Source of the DNA: Cerioporus squamosus
Lineage: Eukaryota; Basidiomycota; Agaricomycetes; Polyporales; Polyporaceae
Length of the DNA: 64,000 bases
Direction of reading: 5' to 3'
Assembly: GCA_022592435.1 (NCBI GenBank)
Contig: JABYQS010000011.1
Span: forward strand, 1-64,000
Numbering within the stretch: position 1 is the first letter of the stretch; each line of letters begins with the position of its first letter. A program made the position numbers and the translations under genes. Below the pieces are notes generated by a model. The model searched no databases. It saw only the letters and a list, made by a program, of their open reading frames with translations, and was not told the origin of the DNA. This document shows positions 35,405 to 47,356 of this stretch, one piece after another.

Positions 35405-36941
35405 ATGGGTGGCGGAGACTTGAACATGAAGAAGTCCTGGCACCCGCTCCTGTTGAAGAACCAGGAGCGGGTGTGGCTTGAGGAGAAGAAGGCGGTACGT
35501 GCCACATTCTGGGTTGTAATACAGTAGGGACGCTGACATACGACGCTTCTCAGCTCGAGGAAAAGAAGAAGCTTGACCAGCTCCGCAAGGAGAAGGAAGA
35601 GGAGCGCCAACTCCAGGAGCTGCAGAGGCTGCAGGAGGAACAGACGGGGAAGAAACGGCAGGACAAGTTGGAGTGGATGTACGCGACCCCTGCGACGGGG
35701 AGCAGTCAGAACGCGAACGAGCTGGAGGACTACCTGCTGGGTAAGAAGCGAGTGGATAAGATCCTGACGGCAGACGAGAACGAGAAGGTGCGTACTTCGT
35801 GACACCCAGTGGGCCATGCTTCTGACCAAAACCACAGGTTGGCGCTGCACACAAGAACTTCATCGCCACGCAATACGCCAACACCCTTCGAGACACTGCC
35901 GCTAAGATCCGTGAGGATCCCCTCCTCGCCATCAAGCAGCAGGAGCAGGCGGCGTACCAGGCTCTTATGTCGAACCCCCTTCGCCTCCGAGAGCTCCAGG
36001 AGCGCACTGGCATAAAGGTGAAGAAGGATAAGAAGGACAAGAAGGACAAGAAGAAAGACAAGCACAAGCACCGGAAGGACAAGCATAGGGACGACTCCCG
36101 GTCGCGCTCACCATTCTCTGACCGGGAGAGGCGTCGTTCCGACTCTAGGGACCGCTACTCCCGCAGACGTTCACCGAGCCCATACAGTCGCCGTTCTCGC
36201 TCCCCCGCGCCCTCGCGGTCACGTTACGATGATGATCGCCGCGATGACTATCGCTCGGGTCACCGTGGGCGCAGCCGCGACCGTTCCCCGGATCGCTACC
36301 GCGAGAGCAGGGACCCCGGAAAGGTCAGGACCTGGCCTCTGTCGGACGAGTCAGACGACAATGGGCGTGACTCTCGCCGTAGGAGCCGCAGCCCTGTCAG
36401 ATCGCGGGAGGATTACGACAGCAAGAAAAGAAGGCGAAGCTCGAGTCGCAGCCCACGACGAGCCGATCTTGCTCCCCCCAAGCGTACGCGGATGAGCCCT
36501 CCGCCACCCCGGGCACCTGTCAGGCCTGCTGAGAGCGCGGAAGATAGGGCAGCGCGCCTCGCTGCAATGTCTTCGAACGCCTCGACGCTCACACACGAAC
36601 GCCGAGAGCATCTCACGCAGCTGCTAGAGCGGGAGAAGGTGGAGCAGCAGGCAGAGGAGCGCGCTCGGGAGAAGTCGAAGGGTATGGGTGGTTTCCTTAG
36701 CCATGAGCAGAAGAAAGTCTTTGGTGGCTCTGGCGGGCTTGAGAGCGCATCCGCAGAGGTCGGGGACAGATGCGGGTCGATGCAGATTGAGTTGCTTTCC
36801 CATGGCTGGCCTTCGCGACGCTTCCCTTGGATTTCATCGGACTTTCTAGGTGATGTACCAGTACTTGTAGTGCAACGCTCGACTCCTATGCAGTCAGAAC
36901 TGGCTTCAGTAACTGCAGAACAGCGCATTCGCAGCGCATAA
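35405..36941 (+). CDS. CWC25: Pre-mRNA splicing factor Cwc25
   Basis: First-step splicing factor that joins the activated spliceosome. It starts at 35405 with the family signature [20 protein letters not shown], then [11 protein letters not shown] charged coiled coil ([20 protein letters not shown]) and [22 protein letters not shown] and [11 protein letters not shown] follow. The middle is a Lys-rich then Arg/Ser-rich region ([20 protein letters not shown]; many RSRSP units). The C-terminal block is [20 protein letters not shown] and [15 protein letters not shown]. After that the frame stays open to 36941, but the usual glycine/arginine-rich end is not obvious, so an intron near 36760-36930 (giving ERIRSA-like ends) is possible. 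N-terminal introns are short. Confidence 0.93.
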
Positions 36942-37352
36942 CCGGAGATTTAGAGGCTGTGCTATCCTCGGCATGAGTGTGGGTTTCGGATCGTAAAGCC
37001 GTCGGCCGATTGGGTGTAAATCCGAAAAAGGGAAGTTTGATTCACGGTTTGTCGAGTGAACGCTGATCTGTACGACCGACTTCGATTCTCATAAGAGTCC
37101 GGGCGGGTCTGCCCTCGTGTAATACACACCCCCATGCCCAGCCCGGGTGCTTAAAATCCCTGACGACTTCACGGCCCTAGACGTCCAGCTAGAAGTACTC
37201 GTCATGACCTCGGTGCCACAGACATCGACTGGTGGTGACGTAGAAGATAATGCCACAATGGACCAGCCCCAGGATGCCGAACCACATGATGATAAACAGA
37301 ACGGTAGCTTCCCAAATATTATACTCATCCGGTCATTGTGCTGAAATTTCTA
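36942..37352. other. Spacer between CWC25 and the MFS gene
   Basis: About 410 bp. It includes the CWC25 3' flank, a short minus-strand hydrophobic frame (37189-37332) and the MFS promoter. Nothing else is visible. Confidence 0.4.
37189..37332 (-). pseudogene. Possible remnant of a membrane protein C-terminus
   Basis: Between two stops the minus strand encodes a strongly hydrophobic stretch (EATVLFIIMWFGILGLVHCG, then IIFYVTTSRCLWHRGHDEYF). It reads like the last membrane span and tail of a protein. There is no ATG before it, no clear acceptor site, and the MFS gene starts only 20 bp away on the other strand. It may be a fragment left from a duplicated or lost gene, or chance. Confidence 0.25.
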
Positions 37353-39260
37353 ATGGTAGACTCTCACAAGACAGAAGACGTGTCCGCTTCGAAGAACGAA
37401 ACACCCTCTGAAGCACCACCATCCACACCCTACAGCATCTATACGGCCAGCGAGAAATGGTTCATAGTGGCGCTCACGGGATTCGCTGCCATGTTCAGGT
37501 GCTGCTTTACCTAGACATTCCCGCTGCCAACTTCACTCACCACTACCACAGTCCCTTAACCGCTAATATCTACTTCCCTGCCATCCCGACCATCTCCGCT
37601 GCATTCCATAAATCGACCGAACTCATCAACCTGACCGTCACGGTGTACATGGTGGTCCAAGGATTTGTATGTTTCCCAGACCGCTACTTTGTCCTCACAT
37701 ACTCACTATCCCTGCGCTGCAGCGCCCATGTTCTGGGGTACCCTATCCGACCGGTGGGGCAGACGGCCTATGTTCATCGGTTGCATGATTGTCCTTTCCG
37801 GTGCCTGCGTGGGATTGGCACTTGTCCCCACCGATGCGTACTGGTTACTCATGGTCCTGCGATGCTTGCAAGCGGCTGGGTCTGCCAGCACTGTCGCACT
37901 TGGTAGGTCTCACCGCCGCAAGGACTCAATGCGATCGCTGACGGGGACACGTCCATAGGGGCTGGAGTCATCGCAGACATCGCCGCACCCGCTGAACGCG
38001 GCAGCTTCTTCGGCATGTGGAACATCGGGCCGATGGTGGGCCCTTGTATAGGCCCCATTCTGGGCGGCGTCCTCTCCGATAAGTTGGGCTGGAGGTGCGT
38101 GTTTACTGAGAGCGGAATCCCTCGACTGTAGCGCGCTGACGCATAATCAGGGCTATTTTCTGGTTCTTAGTTATCGCCGCGGGCGTCTGCGCCATTGTCA
38201 TGGTTCTGTATGTGTCTCGCACTATGGATAGGAAGACAATCACTGACGTGTGTACTTAGCCTTCTTCCCGAGACTCTTCGTGCCATGGTAGGAGACGGGA
38301 GTGTTCCCCCTCCGAAGTCATACCGTCCCCTCATCCCCGTCATCGGAAGGACCCAACGAGAGCCCGACTACTCGACCAGGGGGAACCGACGGGGCTTCGC
38401 CAACCCCCTGCTCTTGTTCCTCTACCCAGACGTCACGATCACTCTGTTGTTCAACGCACTGGTATATGCAGAATTCTACGCCGTCACGGCTACCATCTCT
38501 ACTCTGTTCCAGTCAACGTACCCATTCCTCACCGAGACCGACACTGGTCTTTGCTTCCTAGCTATCGGCGGCGGCATGCTGGTTGGCGGCGTCGTGAATG
38601 GTGAGCTGCTCGACTGGGAGTACCAGCGCGTCAAGCGCAAAGTGCTCTCCAAGCTGGAGCAAGACCCCGAGAACAAGATCAAACCAGAGGACGTCACCAA
38701 GGAAGATTGTTTTCCTATCGAAGTGGCGCGACTGAGGATGATGCCCATCATGCTTGCCGTGTTCACCGCGGCCTGCATAGGTTACGGGTGGTGTCTCGAG
38801 GCAGGTGTCTCCATCGCCGGACCCCTCATCTTGCAGATCATAAGTGAGTTCTGTGTGGTTATATCTCAAAGAGCCCTCTCTCTAACCGATATCGCGGCTT
38901 GCAGTTGGCTGGACATGCGTGGCCATGATGAATAGTGCGCAGACACTCATTGTCGATCTCGCCCCCCAACATGGCTCCGCGATCACAGCATGTGTACGCG
39001 TTCTATTTACTTTCCTCGTCTACACATCCGTCTCAACTCTCATGCCACAGAACAACCTTGTCCGCTGCTCCTTCGGTGCAGTAGCGGTGTCTGTTATCGA
39101 CCTGATCCTCAAGCGCCTCGGAACAGGTTGGACATATGTCCTTCTGTCGGGCATCTGCATCGTCTTTTCCCCCTCTTTCTGGATCTTGATGAAGTACGGA
39201 CCCAAGTGGCGGGCAAGGCGACGCGCGCGACGACAGGCAGCGGAATCGTCTAGATCCTAG
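37353..39260 (+). CDS. Major facilitator superfamily transporter, DHA1 (drug:H+ antiporter) type
   Basis: It starts at 37353 (MVDSHKTEDVSASKNE). Twelve membrane spans are expected. TM1 leads into SPLTANIYFPAIPTISAAF; motif A is FWGTLSDRWGRRPMF; motif C-like glycines occur in GAGVIADIAAPAERG and GPMVGPCIGPILGG. A long central loop (LSKLEQDPENKIKPEDV) separates the halves. The second half includes IGWTCVAMMNSAQTLIVDL and ends with a basic tail RRARRQAAESSRS. These features suit the fungal DHA1 group that exports toxic compounds or polyamines; the substrate is unknown. Introns are all about 50-60 nt. The second uses a weaker donor at 37671, giving QGFVSPMFWG; the stronger-looking GT at 37667 would break the frame. 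Confidence 0.92.
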
Positions 39261-39642
39261 ACGCGCTTCTCTACCCAGACTCATGACTCTTTGTACGGGT
39301 TTGCGCATGTCTGCATGATACGCATCGGTTGGACTTTCTTAACTTACGCCCATGTTATTATACACACTGTCAACGATTTGACGACTACAAGTGCCTATGA
39401 CCGACCGACGCTCAGCGATTGTATGGGTCTCAGGCATCATGATTACAGTGATGGATTGGGGCGGGCGAAGTGGTACAGTGGGGGATACATGAGAGCATGG
39501 GTGGCATAGTATAGAAGAGAGTCCGTGGAGTCCGACCGCAGAATAGGCGTACACTAATAACTACAGGATATGTAGTACTGTAAACAAACATTCTCCCCGC
39601 CCAAGATGGAGAGCGTAAGATAGCGTAAGACTAACGCATACA
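39261..39642. other. Convergent 3' region
   Basis: This 382-bp stretch lies between the stops of the MFS gene and the Zn(II)2Cys6 regulator. No gene or structured element is visible. Confidence 0.45.
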
Positions 39643-42600
39643 TCACTGACGCCGAGACTGACCCCCGTGCCTTGGGTCTCCCTGGTGTTCCTGATACCTT
39701 CGGTAGTCGTACTCCGAATAGTTGACACCTTGAAGGAAGTCTTGAGACATTTGGTTTGCACCGAACGTGAACGGCTCCTGAGTTTGAGCGTGAGCGCTTG
39801 GCTGGACATGGGTGGCGCTGGTGTGGGGGATGTGCTCCGTGTACCCTGCGATCGTACTGTAGGACATCGGTGCAGTGACACCGGGCACGTCCATCGGAGC
39901 GGATAGAGCCATATGTGTAAGTCCCTCGGTCGTGAGAAGCTGGTTTGGCCACCACTGATACCCCGGGTAGAACGAAGTCGATGTATCCGCCGTAGGGGCG
40001 ACACCGAGTGTATGCGGGAGCATGCGTGCGTGGTCCCATGCGCCAGAGCTCTGACCCGTCCCACGATACCCATCCAGGATAGGCATTTGGTACATGTCAT
40101 GCACATGTCCGGCAACATCAGGATTCTTCGAGCTCCCTAGTGCATCCTCGACTGAGCGCTTGTTCCTCCCTCCCTGGCCGTCGACAGGGTATGCAGATTG
40201 ATCAAGCCGGACTTTTGCACCTTCCAGCAGGGTCCGCAGACGGCTCGCAGTGGGCCAAAGTTTCTGTTCAGTATGTGAGCATATCGTACCGAAGCTGTAG
40301 TCACGTGCACGTACCTCGAGGTGCTTGCATGCTGTGATGCACCTGGCAAGTCCGAGCGTCGCCTGAGGATCCCACGGACGTCGGGCAACTGTAGGTCCAG
40401 TGTAAGTTTGTCGTTCAACGAAGATAATCCAGTTGAACGTACGGGTTATCACGTGCATGATACTAAGAAGGAGTTAGCCATTTGCGGGTACATGCAACAG
40501 ATTTGCACTTACCCAGCACTCTGCAGATATATACACAAGAACGGAGGTGCCCTCTCGAGACCGAACCTCTCGTTGTACATCTCCGCCATTGAGGATATCT
40601 GTACTGCAGCGCCGCAACAAATATCGAACGCCTTCAAGGCCAGCGGATCGGTCTGTGGGTTGCCTTGGGGAAGCGGAGAGTTTCTGCGCGTAGTCTAAGT
40701 AAGGACAGGAATCGGCGTCGAGCATGCACGCGGACAAACTTACTCGTCATATGGAGGAAGGCTAGCCAATGTGGCGGGGTCAGAATTGAGCATATGAGAT
40801 CCAGAGGACGACGTACAATGCCCGGTGAAGCAGTAGCACAGCTGCCTGGTACTCGATGTGAAGCATCAGGACGTGAGGCAAGACGGATGCATGCTTGTCG
40901 TTCGCTGAGAAGCGGAGATGTTCGGGAAGATCGATCATCCACTTGCTCAACCGACTCTCCAATTGTTCGAAGAGCTTTCGGCGAGGCACATCCGACGAAG
41001 ACTGAACAGGATAGATCTTGTCCATGATATCGGTGATGATGACAGCTGCGTACGCACATCAGTTACCATTTGACTTGCAGGGCATAGCAAACGCACACAG
41101 ATGGCAAGCTTCTCGGAAAGTGGACATCAGACGGCCAGGTTGGGGCGTGTAATCCCCCAGGATCCCTGGCGGAAATGGTTGCCACAGCTCGCCTTCGTCC
41201 ATCTGTCGTTTGAGACCATGTTAGCGGTAGTCTCTAGGATCAGGGCGCAGTAACATACCTCATCCGTGCTTGGTATGGGGGTCGAATAGTCGTTCGCCCG
41301 AAACGTGATCGGACGTCCTAACCAGACAGCAGACAATCTGACGGGGTTCAACGGAAGAGGTCATGGGGTTCAGGGAACGACTTACTTGTCCGAGGTGCAG
41401 CAAGACCACCAGATGTGCTTCCTAATCTGCTTCTCGACGTCCGTGAAAATGGGTTGCGTGCCGTCTACTGTCCAACTGTCCGCGTTGCGATTCATGCCTA
41501 GGTCAATAGCCTATGGGAAAGGCTACATATCAGCAAAGCATACCACAGAGAGTGAGAGAGCTCAGACGCACCATGCGCATCGCCATACCTATGCGAAGAA
41601 GGTCAGGTACGGAGAGTCATTTGAGAGGTTTTGGTGTGCTTACCGCTGTACAACCATCCTTTATCCATAGCGCCTGCACGGACTATATATCCTGTTCCAC
41701 TCGTATGCAAGACGATGTGACTCACCCATGCCGAATTCGCGTATAGCCAAGAGCAACAATGCTTGACAGGTTGACGGACGGCTGCTCTGATACTTCCGGT
41801 CTGGCAAGACTCAATCAAAATGCCGCCCTTTGCAACACTCGTTGTACGCACCAAGCAGTTTGTGGGCGTCTATAGCGTACTGCTGCCCTGCCCTTGAGAT
41901 ATCGTCGTCGCCAACGGTCGTATGATCCTCCGGTCTACTCGAGTAGCGGGCAGCGATTGCAAACATGGCCAGCAGCAACATCTTGCAAGGTCGTTGCATA
42001 GGGCGCTGCTTCATCGGAATCTGTGCAGTTGTTGGCGGAGAAACGGAGCGTGTTCTGACAACCAACATTGATAAGAGAAAAACGGGCTGACACTAGACAC
42101 ACAAATACTGACTCGCTGCAGGAAGGTAAGGATCAACTCTGCTTTCGAGCAATAGAAATAGTTACGCACAGCGCCTTGTAATGGTGGAGGAAGTCTTGCT
42201 TGTGAACAACCGGGAAGAAGGGGTGAACGTAGGTGAAGTAGAGCTGTAGCAGGTAGTGGCGCATCTCCGGAGGAGGCATCTGCACTTCAACATCTTCCTC
42301 CTCCTCCGTCATGTCGTAGCCCGGGACCTCTGGATCGGTGTTGTGTGTGAATTTCCTATGGCCGCTCGAGAATGAGCATGGTCGTGCAACACGTTTGCTA
42401 AACCAGACGAACCAGATACGGTGTTCCTGCTGATCATCGCCTGCCTTCCTGTGGCTTTGTGCAAGCAGAGGCAGACCTGATGCAGGCCCATGGTACCGGA
42501 ACTGCCGTCGCGGTTAGTGGAGCATACATTAAGGCGGTTAAGGGAACATACCTCCTTGTTCTGGTCGATTGACAGGTGACCGAATGCTTCTGCAGTCTCG

Positions 42601-43725
42601 TCCACGTTGCTGGGCTCCAAGCTATTCTCTGAGTTTGAGGTTGAGTAGGAGCGGTATGCAGGATCGTTCGGATCCAGACGATTGCTGTCCGGAAGAGTGT
42701 ACAGGTTGTCCCAATTCTGTTGAAGGGGCATGTTTGGCAGGGGCCAATCCAAGCGTCGCCGGGTCCTCGCGTACTCGTTGGAACTAGTAGAGGTTGATGA
42801 CGGAGACATCGGACTCAATGGTGTTGATGCATACCCCCACTGACTTCCCTGAGCAAGTCTGCGTGCAAGCTGATCTTGCCACTCTCGGGTGGGTGTTGCG
42901 GAAGCTGTGGGGTCTGGGGCAAGGTGAGGACGTTGTATAGATATATACAGGTACTTATAACAGACCTTGAGATACGATCTCTCTCGACACCCGAGATTGT
43001 CGACGAGAACGGCGGTCATCTCGAGCAGGAGCGTGATTTGGCACTTCGATCAGTGAGGCATAGTAGCTTTCACTGTTGGGTTCCAATCGTTGCAGCCGGT
43101 TCCGGGAACCCTGCGACATAGTTAGGATGGAATGTACACCATCCAGCCTTCGAGATGGACTCACATATGGCCCAGCTTGTACGCGATCTAGGATAGCACT
43201 AGCGAAGGCATCACTACGAAGGTCCTTGATGATGTCTTGTGCGCGAGGTGACTCCATAACCGTCGCAAGAATGCACTCGACTTGATGCCATCGCTGCTCG
43301 ATTGAATGGATGTAGCCCTTCGGTGGACCGCGCTTAAAACTGGGACCTGGAGGGGTTGAGGCGCTACTTCTCTGCGTACGCGACGCGACGACATACCTTG
43401 GAACGTACATGCTATCGTCGGACTAACTGTGAGCCCGTGATTAAGGACCGCAGGTGTAGCTTACGCACGTGTATTGGCGACCTCGCAGTTTTTGCATTTG
43501 TCATCTGCTGTACCAGAGCCTGGCTCGCATTTGCTCTTGATCTTCCTGCATCTGTCGCAAGCTGGGCGGCCTCTGAGCTACGTAGGAATCATGCGAACGT
43601 CTCGGATACGTACCTCGGGTGCCGCGTTTCACACCAGCCTGCTTGCTCGAGCCTGGCTCGTTGGAGCCGTCGCCGTCGTCTTCAGAGTAGCTGAGATTGA
43701 GCTGATGGTCCTGGGTGGAGGACAT
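39643..43725 (-). CDS. Zn(II)2Cys6 fungal transcription factor
   Basis: It starts at 43725 (MSSTQDHQLNLSYSEDDGDG). After an intron the DNA-binding domain reads RPACDRCRKIKSKCEP..DDKCKNC, the six-cysteine binuclear zinc cluster, followed by the usual linker KRGPPKGYIHSIEQRWHQVE. The middle is disordered. The fungal-specific transcription-factor domain is recognisable from LLLAMFAIAARYSSRP, GAMDKGWLYSG with following exons, KHIWWSCCTSDKLSAVWLGR-like sequence across introns, PEHLRFSANDKHASVLPHVL and YQAAVLLLHRAL. The C-terminus is Gln/Tyr/Pro-rich and ends at 39643. More than ten introns are present. The target genes are unknown; the adjacent MFS transporter is a possible but unproven partner. 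Confidence 0.9.
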
Positions 43726-44087
43726 GATTGGCGGAGGAGCGTGGTGAGGGAGCGGTAGGGAAGAAGGAGGAGACGATAGTCGTAGTAGTAGTGATAGTTG
43801 CGAGCCGATAGAGGCGACTGGGAACCCATGGTGCCTCCTCGGGGTATACAGTGCACAGTGACATCACCGAGGGCGCACACATTGCCCGCAACTCTCTCCT
43901 GGTCCAGACTTCTGGTACTTCGTGACGTAGTTCCGTCACGCTCGTATCCCGAAGTTGGCAGTGTCACAGTCACGTGGCCCTGCCTCTGTGTGACAGCTGC
44001 GTCACTCAATGCTTGAACCTTCTCCGCAGGCAACTCCCCCACCCGCGCTCGGCCATGAGACTTTGAAGCTCTAGAGGAACCGGTCAT
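43726..44087. promoter_or_regulatory. Shared divergent promoter of the zinc-cluster regulator and REV7
   Basis: This 362-bp intergenic stretch separates the two start codons, which point away from each other. It must hold both promoters. No TATA box or well-known operator is evident. Confidence 0.45.
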
Positions 44088-45157
44088 ATGGCGGGACACG
44101 CGTCTCTGACGTTTAATCGTATGTACCCAGTGTACTTCTCCACTACTAGACTCTTAGCCAACTTCTTTCACAGAAGCCGTCCGTGGGGTCGCGGAGTTTA
44201 GTAGGTCGCGCAATCTTAACCACAATGCAAGCGCGACGCTGATTCCCGCTCAGTCGAGGTCGCCATACACACCATCCTCTATGTGCGCCAGATTTATCCT
44301 GCCGAACTCTTCGTTCGCCGGAGGAAATACGACACTCCGGTTTTCCAATCCCGCCACCCGGCCTTGAACGAGTACATCGCCGGTGCGGTCCGAGCTATTA
44401 CGGATGAGCTAGCTCTGGTAACACTGCCCTTGTATTGGTTAGATTACTCCTGACGATTCCTGTGTCTGTAGGGAACTCTCGACAAAGTTGTCATGGTCAT
44501 CAAAACCGCCGATGAGAAGCCACTTGAGCGGTTCATCTTCGCCGTCCGAAACACCCTCGAGGTCGAGGCATATAACAAGGATACGAGGTAGGGACGCGGC
44601 GATCAATACTGCCTACTTCAGAGCTGAACATCCGTAGCGTGGAGGGCGCGATCTCCGTGGCCTCGCTCGGTCAGCATTTTCGCTCCTTCCTTGTCAAGCT
44701 CAACATGATAGAGGCCCAGCTCGGCCAAATGTATCTCGACGGTACGTAAGGTTCCCTACACTTCTTGATAGGGCACGGCTCATTGTGAACCCGAACAGAT
44801 CTTTCCTTTGCTATCATCATTGAGTTGGAGGATAACAAGGCACCAACCGCGACGAACGGCAAGGTACCTCTGACCGTCTCTCCCTTGGGTAGTCCCTAAT
44901 CCCTTGTTCAGGATCCGCCTCCTTGGATACCAGCCAACAATCAACAGACGACGTCAGGAGCGGCAGACACCGCAGAGCTTCACATGGTTCGTGCTGTCGA
45001 TACTGGTATCATTAACGTACGTCCTGGCCGTAACTACTCTAGACCGATGCAACATGGTCACCTGTTTCTGCAGCTGTCGCTCGCGGTACAGGAGTCTGAG
45101 CACAAGCTGAACCTTGACAAGGAACCCGAACAGAAGGGCAAAGGAAAGGCAGCGTAA
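44088..45157 (+). CDS. REV7: HORMA-domain protein Rev7 (Mad2B), DNA polymerase zeta subunit
   Basis: Accessory subunit of translesion polymerase zeta. The first exons are tiny: 44088..44118, 44174..44200, then from 44254. They splice to MAGHASLTFNQAVRGVAEF and IEVAIHTILYVRQIYPAELF, which closely matches the HORMA N-terminus of Rev7. Later parts include KYDTPVFQSRHPALNEYIAG, TLDKVVMVIKTADEKPLERF, ISVASLGQHFRSFLVKLNM and DPPPWIPANNQQ. The C-terminus carries the HORMA seat-belt region and a basic end (KEPEQKGKGKAA). No frame breaks. It is convergent with SNX4, with 139 bp between stops. Confidence 0.93.
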
Positions 45158-45296
45158 CTCTCTCCGCGGTCACTATTCATAGCGAGCGCGATCCTCCAGA
45201 ATCCACAGCGGAGGCTCGATCAAGTCAATAGAGATAGAGTTGAAAGCTAAGAGTACAACGGACAGCAGACCAAGCAAGAAAATGGTGTCTGTGCGA

Positions 45297-47150
45297 CTAA
45301 ACGTCCACCCGTATGCGCTGAATGATAGGTATAATCCGGTCCCATTCCTCCATAACCTAAGGGAGTCCATGTCAGCTGTCAGAGACGCAATGACAACGCG
45401 CAAACCTACCGCTTTGTAGAATTCAATCTGTCCGTCGGCGTAGTTCCCAAGTACCTCCTTCATCTCCGCCTCCTTTGCCCTCTGGAAGATCTTCTGCTCG
45501 CGCAGCGTCTCGTCGCTGAACGCGTCAGAGGTCTCGTGCGCGGTCTGCACGGCATCTTGAAGCTGCGAATACATCCGGAGTTGAGTGCTTCGAAGACGCG
45601 AGGTAGTCTCCAAGTTAACTTACCTCCTTGATCTTCCCATCCAGCTTGCGCATGCGCTCCACACGCGTTCTGTCATCATCAGCACCCCGGAGCGCGTCCA
45701 CTCTGTCCCTAAGGTATGCGCCGAGCCCCAGGCCCGTGCTCCCTGCCCGACCGCTGATCACCGCGGCGAGCCGGTCGCGTTCTGCGGTAACCTGCGAAAG
45801 ATACTCCGAAAGCTCTTCGAAGTCCATTTGCTTCTGATCACGAAGCTTGAGGACGGCTCGATTGGCATGAGAATATTGCAGCAAGGCATGTAGGTGGACA
45901 AGGAACGGGTCGGTGGTCACTTGCGTCTGAGTGGTTCTCAGTCAACGAGGCCACCCCAACTCCTGGCAACGAATTCTAACTCACAGTGTGGCGCAGCAAC
46001 GCGGAGAACTCGAGGAGGGTGTTCGAAAAGTGGTTTAGGGGGTCAGTGATGCCGGATTCTAAGAACCCCAGACCTTGTACGGCAACGGCGAGGTCATGGT
46101 AGTCGCCCGTGAGATCTTCACCCGGTTCCGGATTGCCGTCTCTTTCAGCCTCAGATACTCGCACGAACAGGGAAAGGGGAAGGTGAAGAAAAGGGCTCAC
46201 CGTTTGTCCGGTTCCGTACGCGGGTGAACAGTCGCTCAGAGAGCGAGATGCCCTCTTCGAATTTGTCCACATGCTCGCGCATGGCGAGGAAGCGTTCATC
46301 CGGCTTGCGCACCTTGGAGAATGCATTGAGGAGGGTATCGGATATGCTATCAATGACCCCGGACGATTGCTCGGGAACTGGTGGATGCGCAACGTGTTGG
46401 TGCATAATGACATGCTACGTCGGAGTCAATCGACACTTCCAGTCCATGCAGGGAGCGTCACGCACCCATTCTGTGGATTCGAAGAAGGCTCGTAATAGTG
46501 TGCTCCTCTGGAGAGTCGGGTGACGAGAGAGGCGTTGCAGGAAGCGGTGGAGACTGTGTCTGATTAGGGGGGACCCTTACAAGGAGGAGACTTCTACTCA
46601 CTCGGACCGTCGTCGCTCCATGAACTCAGGACTAAACCTGTCTCCCGTAACATACTCTGTATGACGTTCGAATGAGGGCACTAGGTTGCGGTGTGTCAAA
46701 GACATGACGAACCGATTCTGTGCTTGTCAGGTAGAGGCGGAACGACGCAAGCCGGGAAGTCCTTAGCGAGGTGTGTCCGTAAGAAGACGAAGTCCTGGAA
46801 TCGTCTCCGAGCAGAAGGATTAGGGGTGGAGAATATAGGTAGGTTTGTCTGCACTGCCGATGAACAACAGAAGGCTCAATACAGCAGTATGCAAGACGGA
46901 CCTTGGCAGATACAAGATACGAGACATATGCATCCTTCGTCTCCGCGAGCTCCTTGACGGGGTCCTTCACGCTCGTAATGAGATAGCCCTCCCATTTGGG
47001 GTCGTTGGGCCCGCGTCCATCCTCGCTCTCGGACGTGCTTTGTCTGAATCCGGGGCCAGATGGAGCCGCCGAGGTGCCCTCGTAAGTCGTCGGTATCGGT
47101 GGCGACTCCCAGGTCACGCTGTCAAAGACGTCCTCATCGTCGCCAAGCAT
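45297..47150 (-). CDS. SNX4: Sorting nexin Snx4/Atg24 (PX-BAR)
   Basis: PI3P-binding sorting nexin for endosome-to-Golgi recycling and selective autophagy. It starts at 47150 (MLGDDEDVFDSVTWESPP). The PX domain reads VSYLVSAKTNLPIFSTP, RRRFQDFVFLRTHLAKDFPA, CVVPPLPDKHRI and EYVTGDRFSPEFMERRRSD, with the basic residues that bind PI3P. The BAR region follows (DERFLAMREHVDKFEEGISL; coiled helices to about 45420). An intron near 45410-45360 moves the last exon to the frame VMEEWDRIIPIIQRIRVDV, the family's usual end, with a stop at 45297-45299; the longer open frame that runs on to 45173 is not used. It shares a 206-bp divergent promoter with the PTM1-like gene. Confidence 0.93.
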
Positions 47151-47356
47151 GTCGTCGGGCAATTCCTAGAAAGCAGGGGCAAGAAGGTGCGCAGGGGGAC
47201 TGCGCAGGTGACGGAAGCGGTGAAGTGCGCGAGCGCGCTTGCGGAGGCGCGACGTCAGATTGCCTGACCGCGCAGTTCACGCGTCTCTGGCACACAGCTC
47301 GCACGTCTCTCCCGGTCAACAACCGTCAACACACTCCTTCCCCCTCACCGACCGCC

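Noticed and set aside
37660..37725. Apparent frameshift before FWGTLSDRWGRRP in the MFS transporter
   Set aside because: Using the GT donor at 37671 instead of 37667 gives QGFVSPMFWG in frame with a 52-nt intron.
37353..43725. MFS transporter plus Zn(II)2Cys6 regulator considered as part of a secondary-metabolite cluster
   Set aside because: No backbone enzyme (polyketide synthase, peptide synthetase, terpene cyclase) or tailoring enzyme is nearby; the neighbours are CWC25, REV7 and SNX4.
45173..45360. Extended hydrophobic C-terminus on SNX4 (open frame to 45173)
   Set aside because: An intron shifts the last exon to the family's usual end at 45297; the hydrophobic frame is a read-through of the unspliced sequence.
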